From: Syntrophaceae bacterium UBA1411 | GTDB taxonomy: Bacteria > Desulfobacterota > Syntrophia > Syntrophales > Smithellaceae | Direction: 5' to 3' | DNA: 9,373 bases | Assembly: GCA_002304995.1 (NCBI GenBank) | Contig: DBPV01000094.1 | Coordinates: 15,824-25,196, forward strand | Shown here: one piece after another, positions 1 through 5,647 of the stretch | Numbering within the stretch: position 1 is the first letter of the stretch | How the letters are laid out: each line of letters starts with the position of its first letter | Translations under genes and position numbers: made by a program | Notes under the pieces: generated by a model | What the model was told of the DNA's origin: nothing | Seen by the model: the letters and a program-made list of their open reading frames with translations, nothing else | Database searches by the model: none

Positions 1-984
1 GGCGGTTCGGACTTTGATCCGAAGGGCAAGTCCGACGCGGAAGTCATGAAATTCTGCCAGGCGTTCATGCGGGAACTGTTCCGCCACATCGGCGGAGAAA
101 CCGACGTGCCGGCGGGCGACATCGGCGTGGGCGGCCGGGAAATCGGCTATCTATACGGCTACTACAAAAAAATCCGCAACGAGCACACGGGTGTGCTGAC
201 GGGCAAAGGCCTGGAATACGGCGGAAGCCTGATCCGTCCCGAAGCGACCGGCTACGGCACGGTGTATTTCGCCGCTGAAATGCTGGCTACGCGCGGCCTG
301 GACTTCAAGGGCAAGACCGTCGCCATCAGCGGCGCAGGCAACGTGGCGCAGTTCGCGGTGGAAAAAGTCAACCAGATGGGCGGCAAGGTCATTTCGCTTT
401 GCGACTCGTCGGCGTGCATCATCGACGACGCGGGCATCGACCAGAACAAGTGCAGCTACGTGCTGGATCTGAAGAACGTCCGGCGCGGCCGCATTTCCGA
501 GTATGCCGACCAGTACAAGGGAACGGCCTGCTACGAAGGCAAGAACGTCTGGGACGTCATCCGCGAACAGGGCATCAAGGTCGATATCGCGCTGCCCTGC
601 GCGACGCAAAATGAAATCAACGGCAAGAATGCGGCGGCGCTGGTGAAAAACGGCTGCTACTGCGTGGCGGAAGGCGCCAACATGCCTTCGACGCCGGATG
701 CCATCCGGATTTATCAGGAAAACAAAATCCTTTACGGCCCGGGCAAAGCGGCGAACGCCGGCGGCGTGGCCACGTCGGGCCTGGAAATGAGCCAGAACAG
801 CCTCCGTCTGTCCTGGACGCGTGAAGAAGTGGACGGCCGCCTGCTGCTCATCATGAAGAGCATCCATAAGGCCTGCTTCGACACGGCGGAAGCCTACGGC
901 AAAAAGGGCGACTATGTGACGGGCGCGAACATCGCCGGCTTCACCAAGGTGGCCAAGGCCATGCTGGCCTATGGCGTGGTGTAA
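1..984 (+). CDS. gdhA: Glutamate dehydrogenase, hexameric NADP-type, 3' part (5' end outside window)
   Basis: Catalyses reversible reductive amination of 2-oxoglutarate to glutamate with NAD(P)H in the cytoplasm, the direct route of ammonium assimilation. The reading frame is open from base 1, giving about 327 residues. The family is usually about 450, so roughly the first 120 residues (including the substrate-binding lysines) lie upstream. Visible landmarks are the opening GGSDFDPKGKSD stretch, and TDVPAGDIGVGGREIGYL, which carries the catalytic aspartate and is highly conserved in hexameric GDHs. After it come TGKGLEYGGSLIRPEATGYG and the Rossmann glycine motif GAGNVAQFA. Near the C-terminus is NAGGVATSGLEMSQNS. 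The frame ends at TAA after AMLAYGVV. The first in-frame ATG in the window (position 46) is internal, not the start. NADP preference is inferred from similarity to the NADP class, not proven. The next gene is convergent, with a strong terminator between them. Confidence 0.96.
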   Translation, partial: GGSDFDPKGKSDAEVMKFCQAFMRELFRHIGGETDVPAGDIGVGGREIGYLYGYYKKIRNEHTGVLTGKGLEYGGSLIRPEATGYGTVYFAAEMLATRGLDFKGKTVAISGAGNVAQFAVEKVNQMGGKVISLCDSSACIIDDAGIDQNKCSYVLDLKNVRRGRISEYADQYKGTACYEGKNVWDVIREQGIKVDIALPCATQNEINGKNAAALVKNGCYCVAEGANMPSTPDAIRIYQENKILYGPGKAANAGGVATSGLEMSQNSLRLSWTREEVDGRLLLIMKSIHKACFDTAEAYGKKGDYVTGANIAGFTKVAKAMLAYGVV

Positions 985-1130
985 AAAGAAGGCGCGAAGA
1001 TCGGCCGGGCCTCAGGACCGGCCAACCGGGCGCATCGGCTGTGCCGGGCGGCATGGTGGAAGCGCTTCGCGCCGGAGCAAGAAAAAAACCAGGTGCTTAG
1101 CCGGATGGTTATACATGCCTGGTGTATTTG

Positions 1131-1168
1131 GGTTTCCCGGTAGACGCGGCTTTGTTTGCCGGGAAACC
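1131..1168. repeat. 10-bp inverted repeat (hairpin)
   Basis: GGTTTCCCGG at 1131-1140 is matched perfectly by CCGGGAAACC at 1159-1168, leaving an 18-base loop. It lies directly in front of the strong terminator. It has no T run of its own, so it may be a processing or stabilising stem for the gdhA transcript rather than a terminator. Confidence 0.6.
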
Positions 1169-1177
1169 TCCTCCTCG

Positions 1178-1216
1178 AAAAAAGGGCCGCGATGGTTTTT
1201 CCATCGCGGCCCTTTT
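1178..1216. terminator. Strong bidirectional rho-independent terminator
   Basis: A perfect 16-bp stem: the left arm 1180-1195 (AAAAGGGCCGCGATGG) pairs with the right arm 1201-1216, around a five-T loop at 1196-1200. On the plus strand the stem ends in TTTT. On the minus strand it is followed by six Ts (complement of A1178-1183). It can therefore stop transcripts of gdhA from the left and of the convergent PEP/pyruvate-binding gene from the right. It lies about 195 bases beyond the gdhA stop and 220 beyond the stop of the other gene. Confidence 0.85.
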
Positions 1217-1219
1217 GCC

Positions 1220-1279
1220 CTCCCCCGAACCCCCTCCAGAGGGGGACAACCATTTGTTCCCCGCCGGCAGGGGATAAAG
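1220..1279 (+). repeat. Dispersed GC-rich intergenic repeat, copy 1 (two modules)
   Basis: Module D (1220-1247) contains the short dyad CCCCCTCCAGAGGGGG. Module C (1250-1279) contains a second dyad, TCCCC-GCCGGCA-GGGGA, followed by TAAAGG. Module D matches 5391-5418 at 27 of 28 bases, and the reverse complement of 9281-9306 at 25 of 26. The first 19 bases of module C match 9222-9240 at 18 of 19. All copies lie between genes. It codes for nothing recognisable. Confidence 0.8.
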
Positions 1280-1327
1280 GAGTGGTGTATCGGATCGGCG
1301 GGAAACTGTGCAACCCTTTGCAGGGAG

Positions 1328-1349
1328 CGGTCGCGATAACCTGAAGGTC
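1328..1349 (-). repeat. Inverted copy of the 9184-9205 repeat segment
   Basis: These 22 bases equal the reverse complement of 9184-9205 except at one position (G in place of A at 1343). The shared core is CGGTCGCGATAACCT. At the far site this segment spans the junction of two inverted-repeat arms; here only a single copy is present, so it cannot form the same structures. Confidence 0.7.
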
Positions 1350-1390
1350 CATCCTGCATTAAATGGCTGTGCGCTATGAGCTGCGAGCTG

Positions 1391-1420
1391 TCCCCGACTC
1401 CCTCCGGAGGAGGACAACCC
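1391..1420 (+). repeat. Degenerate copy of repeat module D
   Basis: The segment has the layout of module D: a C-rich run, then CTCCGGAG as the dyad, then GGACAACC. It carries several substitutions. The bases just upstream (about 1366-1390, with GCTATGAGCTG) resemble the flank of the inverted D copy near 9307-9332, suggesting the repeat unit extends beyond the dyad. Confidence 0.55.
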
Positions 1421-1436
1421 GGCAGCTTGTCGTCCT

Positions 1437-4028
1437 TTATTTCCCCAGAAAGCAAATCATCTGCTGCGTGACGATATCGGACAGGAGGCGCAGGTCTTTT
1501 GCCCGCACGTCATAGACGTGGACCACGCCGGACCGGCGCGCGTCGTCGGGCATCAGGTCGGCAAGAATGTTGGGCTGCTTTTTCATCCAGCCGGCATTGA
1601 AGACGACGTCTTTCTTGTCCGGGTAGATGGCCATGTAGAAGATGTCCATTTCCACCATGTCCTGGAAAAAGTGCGTTCCGAAGGACAGGTCGGGAATCAG
1701 CGCTCCGTCCTGATAGGCGATTTCGCCGATGGCGGTGATGTTGTTGATCTCGGAAAACTTGACCGGAACGCCCATTGCCGGCGTGGTGGTGCCCCAGCGG
1801 CCCGGCCCCAGCAGGATCGTCGGCATCGCGTCGCGGCGGCCGATCTGGCGGTTGAGTTTGCCCACCAGCCTGGCGATTTCGTATTTTTCCGGCAGGGGCA
1901 GTTTGGCGTAAGCCTGCGGATCGACGTAAATGATGCGCGAGATGGCCTGATAGATGCTGCCGCCCATGAAATTGGCCTCCTGCCGGATCAGGATCTTCGT
2001 CTTCGCGATTTTTTCCGGCAGCTCCACCCGGCTGTAGTGTCCCTTGGTCTGGAACGGCCGGCACTGGAGCAGGTTGATCCGGGTTTTTCCCTGCGCGTCG
2101 AAATTGACGGTGAATTCGATGTCCACCGGATAGCGGTAAATGGCTTCCAGGGTTTTGAGCATCTTGGCCATCGTCTGCGCAAAAGGCGTGCGGGCCAGGA
2201 GGTCGTCAAACGTCAGCACCCACAAGTCCCGGACCGTCCGGCCCAGTGACCGCAGGTAGTCGCCGGCGGCCGTGTCGCGCGTCGCGAGCAGATCCAGGTG
2301 CGCTTCGATGTCCTCCGTGAGCAGCTGCTGCGCCGGAAGCGACTGGAACTCGTTTACCTGAAGGTTGAGCACGTCCACTTCCCGCTGCGTGAAGCGCTGC
2401 ATATCTTCCTTGTTGGCGTAAGGCTTCACCAGGGGAGCGTCGAGGGCGACGATCCGCGGATAGTCGTTTTCGACGCGGTTCACCGCGCGCGTCCCCATGC
2501 CGAACACGATCCGGAGCATGCCGGCTTTCGGGTCCATCCCTTTCTGCCAGACGAACGTATTATAGGACAGACCGACGCCCGCCAGGTCCGGGAAGAAATA
2601 AATGCCGCGGTGCGATCCGGACACCCGCTGGACCAGGAGCGCCATCTGTTCGTCCTGCTGGGCCATGCCGCGCTGGAGGCGGTAGGTGAGCGCGTCTTCG
2701 TTCATCGTGGAGGCGAAGATTTTGCGCACCGCGTCTTCAAAGGTGCGGTAGCGCTCCTCGGGTGTACCCTGGTTGACGCAGAAGTAGCTTTCGTATTTGC
2801 CGGCGAAGGCGTTGCCGAAGGCGTCCTCCAGTAGCGAGCTGGACCGGACGATGATCGGCGCCTGGCCGTAGTATTCCAGCATGAGCTGAAACTGCTCCTT
2901 GACTTCATCGGGGAAAATGCCGTGCAGCATTTTCTGCTTCAGTTCGCGGGCGACCTCGAAATAGCCTTCGTCGGTTTTCTGCGCCATCAGCAGCTTCCAC
3001 CAGCCGTTTTGCACCATGTAGGAATAGAAGATATCCGAGCCGATGAAGAAGGAATCGTGGATTTCCAGCTCCGCGTTCCAGTCGAACGTCGGGTCCCCCC
3101 GCAGAATGTTGCGCGCCAGCAGCATGCCGACGGATTTGCCGCCGATGAATCCCGTGCCGATGAGGCGCTTCTTGATTTCGACCAGGTCCTCCAGCGAGAA
3201 GTATTCCTTCACCAGCGCCAGCATGCGCTTTTCCCGGCCGATCATGACGCGGGAGAGGGTATCCACCATTTCCTGTTTTTCAGCGGCGGCGCCGGGGTCT
3301 TCCAGAATGCCGGTGGCCTTGAGGAAAATGCGTTCCCAGTAGTCCAGGTTGCGCACGCCGCCGGTCGCGCTCTTGTGCGTGAGATACGACAGAATGCCGG
3401 CCGCGTCCGCGCTGTTCAGAATCGGGACGAACTTTTCGTCTTCCATGACGTGCGGCAGGTACATTGTCGGCGTATAGCGTTTCCAGGCCTTCAGCGGATG
3501 GACGCAGATTTTGCCGTCGTTGTTGTAAACGTCCAGGAGCACCTGCGTGGTTTCGCGGATGCGGGCCACGGTCTTGAAGGAATGGCGGCTGCGCAGAAGC
3601 GCGAAATAGGCGACCGTGTTGAGCTCGAACAGATAGGGGCAGGTGATGACGAAAAAGTTGCCGATCATCAGGTCGGTGGCCCAGGCCAACAGCAGATCGG
3701 ACAGAGAATCGAAAACATAAAAGACGTCGCGGCCCTCGTCCCGGATGATGTTGTGCACTTCGGTGGAAAAGGATTCAAATCCCCGGTTGGCGTTCAGCGT
3801 ATAGATATGGCTTACCTCTTCGGCCTGAAGCAGCGGGGCATGGTTGGCAAACCGCATGTAAACGACGCGCTGCCGGCGGGACCGGGCCGCCCGGACGTAG
3901 GGATCGACAAAGCGCTGATAGTCGGCGATGTCGTCCACCTGCAAAACGACATTATCGCCCATTTGCAGGTAATTGAGAATTTCATCCAGGCCGCTGATGC
4001 CGGTGGTGACGCGAGTGTAAGGAGTCAT
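1437..4028 (-). CDS. PEP/pyruvate-binding (PPDK N-domain) protein with a degenerate KaiC-like N-terminal domain
   Basis: An 863-residue, probably cytoplasmic protein. Residues 9-16 (TGISGLDE) open a KaiC/RadA-like domain, but the expected P-loop is missing. The segment after VVLQ (about 27-40) reads VDDIADYQRF instead of GxxGxGKT, while a Walker B-like strand (YVFDSLSDL, 104-112) remains. Residues about 290-660 resemble the ATP-grasp domain of pyruvate phosphate dikinase/PEP synthase: IGGKSVGML (295-303), IIVRSSSLLEDAFGN (392-406), FGMGTRAVNR (509-518) and INLLQCRP (651-658). A C-terminal region follows with GPGRWGTTTPAMGVPV (741-756). No swivelling phosphohistidine motif (GGxTSHAA type) and no PEP/pyruvate barrel follow, so it is unlikely to be a full PEP synthase. 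The start is ATG 4028, with AAGGA ten bases upstream. The frame could extend to a TTG at 4103, but that is less likely. The substrate and reaction are unknown. Confidence 0.85.
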   Translation of the reverse strand: MTPYTRVTTGISGLDEILNYLQMGDNVVLQVDDIADYQRFVDPYVRAARSRRQRVVYMRFANHAPLLQAEEVSHIYTLNANRGFESFSTEVHNIIRDEGRDVFYVFDSLSDLLLAWATDLMIGNFFVITCPYLFELNTVAYFALLRSRHSFKTVARIRETTQVLLDVYNNDGKICVHPLKAWKRYTPTMYLPHVMEDEKFVPILNSADAAGILSYLTHKSATGGVRNLDYWERIFLKATGILEDPGAAAEKQEMVDTLSRVMIGREKRMLALVKEYFSLEDLVEIKKRLIGTGFIGGKSVGMLLARNILRGDPTFDWNAELEIHDSFFIGSDIFYSYMVQNGWWKLLMAQKTDEGYFEVARELKQKMLHGIFPDEVKEQFQLMLEYYGQAPIIVRSSSLLEDAFGNAFAGKYESYFCVNQGTPEERYRTFEDAVRKIFASTMNEDALTYRLQRGMAQQDEQMALLVQRVSGSHRGIYFFPDLAGVGLSYNTFVWQKGMDPKAGMLRIVFGMGTRAVNRVENDYPRIVALDAPLVKPYANKEDMQRFTQREVDVLNLQVNEFQSLPAQQLLTEDIEAHLDLLATRDTAAGDYLRSLGRTVRDLWVLTFDDLLARTPFAQTMAKMLKTLEAIYRYPVDIEFTVNFDAQGKTRINLLQCRPFQTKGHYSRVELPEKIAKTKILIRQEANFMGGSIYQAISRIIYVDPQAYAKLPLPEKYEIARLVGKLNRQIGRRDAMPTILLGPGRWGTTTPAMGVPVKFSEINNITAIGEIAYQDGALIPDLSFGTHFFQDMVEMDIFYMAIYPDKKDVVFNAGWMKKQPNILADLMPDDARRSGVVHVYDVRAKDLRLLSDIVTQQMICFLGK

Positions 4029-4050
4029 AACGAATTTATCCTTATGATGA

Positions 4051-4064
4051 GTACAAATTTGTAC
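4051..4064. promoter_or_regulatory. Perfect 14-bp palindrome, possible operator
   Basis: GTACAAATTTGTAC is identical to its reverse complement. It lies 23-36 bases upstream of the ATG of the PEP/pyruvate-binding gene, just beyond its ribosome site, where a dimeric repressor or an early transcript element would act. The binding protein is unknown. Confidence 0.5.
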
Positions 4065-4166
4065 GCCGCAAACAGGTTGCTCCGTCCGGCGCCGATTTTT
4101 CAATTTTTCTCCAAAAGCTTTTCAATTTGATGGCTTATGGAGAAACTGCCTTCTTCGGACTGCCTT

Positions 4167-4190
4167 GGGAAGGGGCGTCGGCCCTTTCCT
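4167..4190. repeat. Tetraloop hairpin in divergent region
   Basis: The arms 4167-4176 and 4181-4190 pair over ten positions (two of them G-T on the plus strand) around the loop GTCG. There is no T tract on the plus strand. It could be an attenuator, or a boundary between the two divergent promoters. Confidence 0.45.
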
Positions 4191-4283
4191 TATTGGCAGA
4201 TAAAAAAGAATAAATCAATAATTGTGCCAGGAATCGTCGTTTTTGCTCCGGGTCCGCCACGGACCTTCCTCTGCCGAAAAATT

Positions 4284-4314
4284 TTCAGGAAATCGTCCTG
4301 AATTATGGTATAAC
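4284..4314 (+). promoter_or_regulatory. Extended -10 promoter with overlapping inverted repeat (LPP20-type gene)
   Basis: TGGTATAAC at 4306-4314 is an extended -10 element (TGn plus TATAAC, one mismatch to TATAAT). The -35 region (about 4286-4291) is poor, which is usual for extended -10 promoters. The inverted repeat TTCAGGA (4284-4290) / TCCTGAA (4296-4302), with a five-base spacer, covers the -35 and spacer. A bound regulator would therefore meet RNA polymerase here. Predicted transcription start is near 4321, leaving a leader of about 54 bases. Confidence 0.55.
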
Positions 4315-4374
4315 TCCCGCGAAACACCAAGCAGCAGCATCAATCACTTGTCAACATCAGAGGAGGAGGTCTTT

Positions 4375-5289
4375 ATGATGAAGTCGCTTTACAGAGTTGT
4401 CCTGGCCGTGGCTGTGTGTGGATTGCTTCTTTTTGCCGTCGCCGGTTTTGCCCAGCAGGGCAGTGACGGCAAGGTGGGAATGTCGGACTGGAAAAACATC
4501 ATTGATTCCAAGGTCACCGATAAGATCGGCGACAAGGGAATGGTCAATTACGAGGACGGCTATATTGAAGCGGTCGGCACGGGCGCGCCGCCGGAGCAGT
4601 ATTACGGAAAGCCCCAGGCGCGGCCGATGGCGCTGCGCGCGGCCCAGGTGGACGCCTACCGGAACCTTCTGGAAACCGTGCAGGGCGTGCAGATCGATTC
4701 CAAAACGACCATCAAGGACTTTGTCGTGGAAAGCGATACCATCAATACCGCCATCAACGGCATGGTCAAGGGCGCACAGATCGTGAAAAAAGAATATATG
4801 TCGGACGGCACGGTTGAAGTCACCGTCCGCATGCCGCTTTCCGGCGTCGCCAAGGCGATTCTGCCCCAGGCCATCGCCGGCGATAAAAAAGACGACATGA
4901 AAGACCATAAACCCGTTCCCTTCTCCAAAAAGCCGGCCCCGAAAGACGAAGTCTACACCGGCCTGGTTGTCGACGGACGGGGGCTTTCCGCCCGCCCGGC
5001 CATGTCGCCTAAAATTTTCGACGAAAACGGCGCCGAAGTTTACGGCACGCTGATTGTCAAAAAAGATTACGCCGTTCAGCAGGGCATCTGCGGCTACGCC
5101 CGCGACCTGGCCGCCGCGCAGGGCAACGTCCGCGTGACGAACAATCCCCTCACCGTAAAGGCCATCCGGGCGCAGGGCGCGGGGATGGCGGAGTTCATCA
5201 TCACCAACGACGACGCGGCCAAGATCCGCTCCGCCAAAGACAACCTGACCTTCCTGGAAAAATGCCGGGTCATGGTCGTTCTGGACTGA
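4375..5289 (+). CDS. Secreted LPP20-domain protein with an extra C-terminal domain
   Basis: A 304-residue exported protein. The start ATG 4375 is fixed by the strong AGGAGGAGG five bases upstream; a second ATG follows at once. The N-terminus is a classical signal peptide: Lys3 and Arg7, a hydrophobic core at about 8-22, and probable cleavage after GFA (26). The only cysteine there (15) lies mid-core, so this is not a lipobox and the protein should be periplasmic rather than lipid-anchored. Residues about 60-165 carry the LPP20 pattern: alanine-rich AALRAAQVDAYRNLLE-like helix (86-100), ESDTINTAINGMVKGAQIV (119-137) and the strand TVEVTVRMPLSGV (146-158). A charged linker (about 168-192) joins a second domain (193-304, opening YTGLVVDGRGLSARPAMSPK), which is also seen in related deltaproteobacterial proteins. 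LPP20-like domains occur in envelope and flagellar accessory proteins; the function here is unknown. It looks monocistronic. Confidence 0.85.
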   Translation: MMKSLYRVVLAVAVCGLLLFAVAGFAQQGSDGKVGMSDWKNIIDSKVTDKIGDKGMVNYEDGYIEAVGTGAPPEQYYGKPQARPMALRAAQVDAYRNLLETVQGVQIDSKTTIKDFVVESDTINTAINGMVKGAQIVKKEYMSDGTVEVTVRMPLSGVAKAILPQAIAGDKKDDMKDHKPVPFSKKPAPKDEVYTGLVVDGRGLSARPAMSPKIFDENGAEVYGTLIVKKDYAVQQGICGYARDLAAAQGNVRVTNNPLTVKAIRAQGAGMAEFIITNDDAAKIRSAKDNLTFLEKCRVMVVLD

Positions 5290-5310
5290 TCCTTCGCTTG
5301 TTTGTCTACC

Positions 5311-5364
5311 GTGGGAACGGATTTTCACTCCGGCATCGGACGGATAAAACCGTTCCCACCTTTT
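5311..5364 (+). terminator. Terminator-like hairpin after the LPP20-type gene
   Basis: GTGGGAACGG (5311-5320) pairs perfectly with CCGTTCCCAC (5350-5359), followed by CTTTT. The inside can fold further, with TTT/AAA pairs and a small TCCG...CGGA stem. The arms resemble the 13-bp arms at 9167-9179/9201-9213, so this terminator may itself be derived from the repeat family. Confidence 0.6.
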
Positions 5365-5370
5365 CCTGAT

Positions 5371-5448
5371 CCCCTCCAGATGGAGACCACCTCCCCCGAA
5401 CCCCCTCCAAAGGGGGACCTTTTGTCCCCCGCCGGCGGGGGATTAAGT
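5371..5448 (+). repeat. Dispersed GC-rich intergenic repeat, copy 2
   Basis: A partial module D (5371-5390) is followed by a full module D (5391-5418, 27 of 28 bases identical to 1220-1247). Module C follows (about 5419-5448), with the dyad CCCCC-GCCGGC-GGGGG and GATTAAG. The module order and orientation are the same as in copy 1. Confidence 0.8.
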
Positions 5449-5487
5449 GGTCATGCCGGCGAGTGCCGGGGCAGGCTTGAAAAATTC

Positions 5488-5516
5488 TTGCATCACCTGG
5501 CGAATTCCGCAATAAT
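5488..5516 (+). promoter_or_regulatory. Candidate sigma-70-type promoter for the kinase pair
   Basis: TTGCAT (5488-5493) and AATAAT (5511-5516) are separated by 17 bases. The -10 matches the consensus at five of six positions; the -35 keeps only TTG. It lies about 130 bases upstream of the first kinase start and is the only reasonable candidate in this gap. Confidence 0.35.
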
Positions 5517-5647
5517 ACGGTTCATCGACCGTCCCGACAGGATCATCGGACGCTCCACGCGGGAAGGACACGAGGCGGCATCCGCCGCCGGGCGCTATCG
5601 GCAGGAATTATCAATCATCAAAACTTCTTCCCGCAGGAGTGTACACC

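Larger units (their letters stand above)
985..1436. other. Gene-free convergent intergenic region with hairpins and repeats
   Basis: This 452-base gap separates the converging ends of gdhA and the PEP/pyruvate-binding gene. It has overlapping open frames on both strands, but none has a recognisable protein, a good ribosome site or consistent codon use. What it does hold is structure: a small hairpin just after gdhA (GGCCGG at 1003-1008 with CCGGCC at 1018-1023), a 10-bp inverted repeat, a perfect 16-bp terminator stem, two copies of a GC-rich repeat (1220-1279 and 1391-1420), and a 22-base segment (1328-1349) shared with the far end of the window. Confidence 0.8.
4029..4374. other. Divergent intergenic regulatory region
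   Basis: This stretch separates the leftward PEP/pyruvate-binding gene from the rightward LPP20-type gene, so it should contain both promoters. It is markedly more AT-rich than its surroundings. On the plus strand an extended -10 promoter is clear. On the minus strand I see only weak candidates, for example TTGAAA (complement of 4120-4125) without a convincing -10. It also holds a 14-bp palindrome, a 10-bp palindrome AAAAGCTTTT (4113-4122), a 10-bp-stem hairpin (4167-4190), a small stem GGTCCG-CCA-CGGACC (4251-4265) and an inverted repeat over the plus-strand -35 region. Confidence 0.7.
5290..5647. other. Gene-free intergenic region with terminator, repeats and promoter
   Basis: This 358-base gap lies between the LPP20-type gene and the haem-type kinase gene. 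The open frames crossing it have no recognisable product. Its left half holds a terminator-like hairpin and a repeat cluster; its right half holds a candidate promoter and a leader of about 125 bases in front of the kinase start. Confidence 0.75.

Noticed and set aside
1220..1279. Possible CRISPR-like repeat unit
   Set aside because: The copies are kilobases apart, not regularly spaced by unique spacers, and no cas gene is present.
971..1352. Overlapping open frames on both strands after gdhA
   Set aside because: They read through terminator stems and repeats and have arginine/proline-rich translations without any family resemblance.
4029..4103. TTG-started N-terminal extension of the PEP/pyruvate-binding protein
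   Set aside because: The extra 25 residues look unlike a domain start, would cover the palindrome, and the ATG at 4028 has a good ribosome site right before the conserved N-terminus.
2922..4130. Long plus-strand open frame (about 400 codons) opposite the PEP/pyruvate-binding gene
   Set aside because: Its translation is low-complexity (rich in H, V, R, D), matches no family, and lies wholly antisense to a gene with clear motifs; it is a by-product of high GC.
4131..4150. Possible sigma-54 promoter (TGGC...CTGCC)
   Set aside because: The spacing between the GG and GC elements is too long for a -24/-12 promoter.
4222..4374. Upstream extension of the LPP20-type frame
   Set aside because: It would include the promoter and the strong AGGAGGAGG site, and would bury the signal peptide 50 residues inside the protein.
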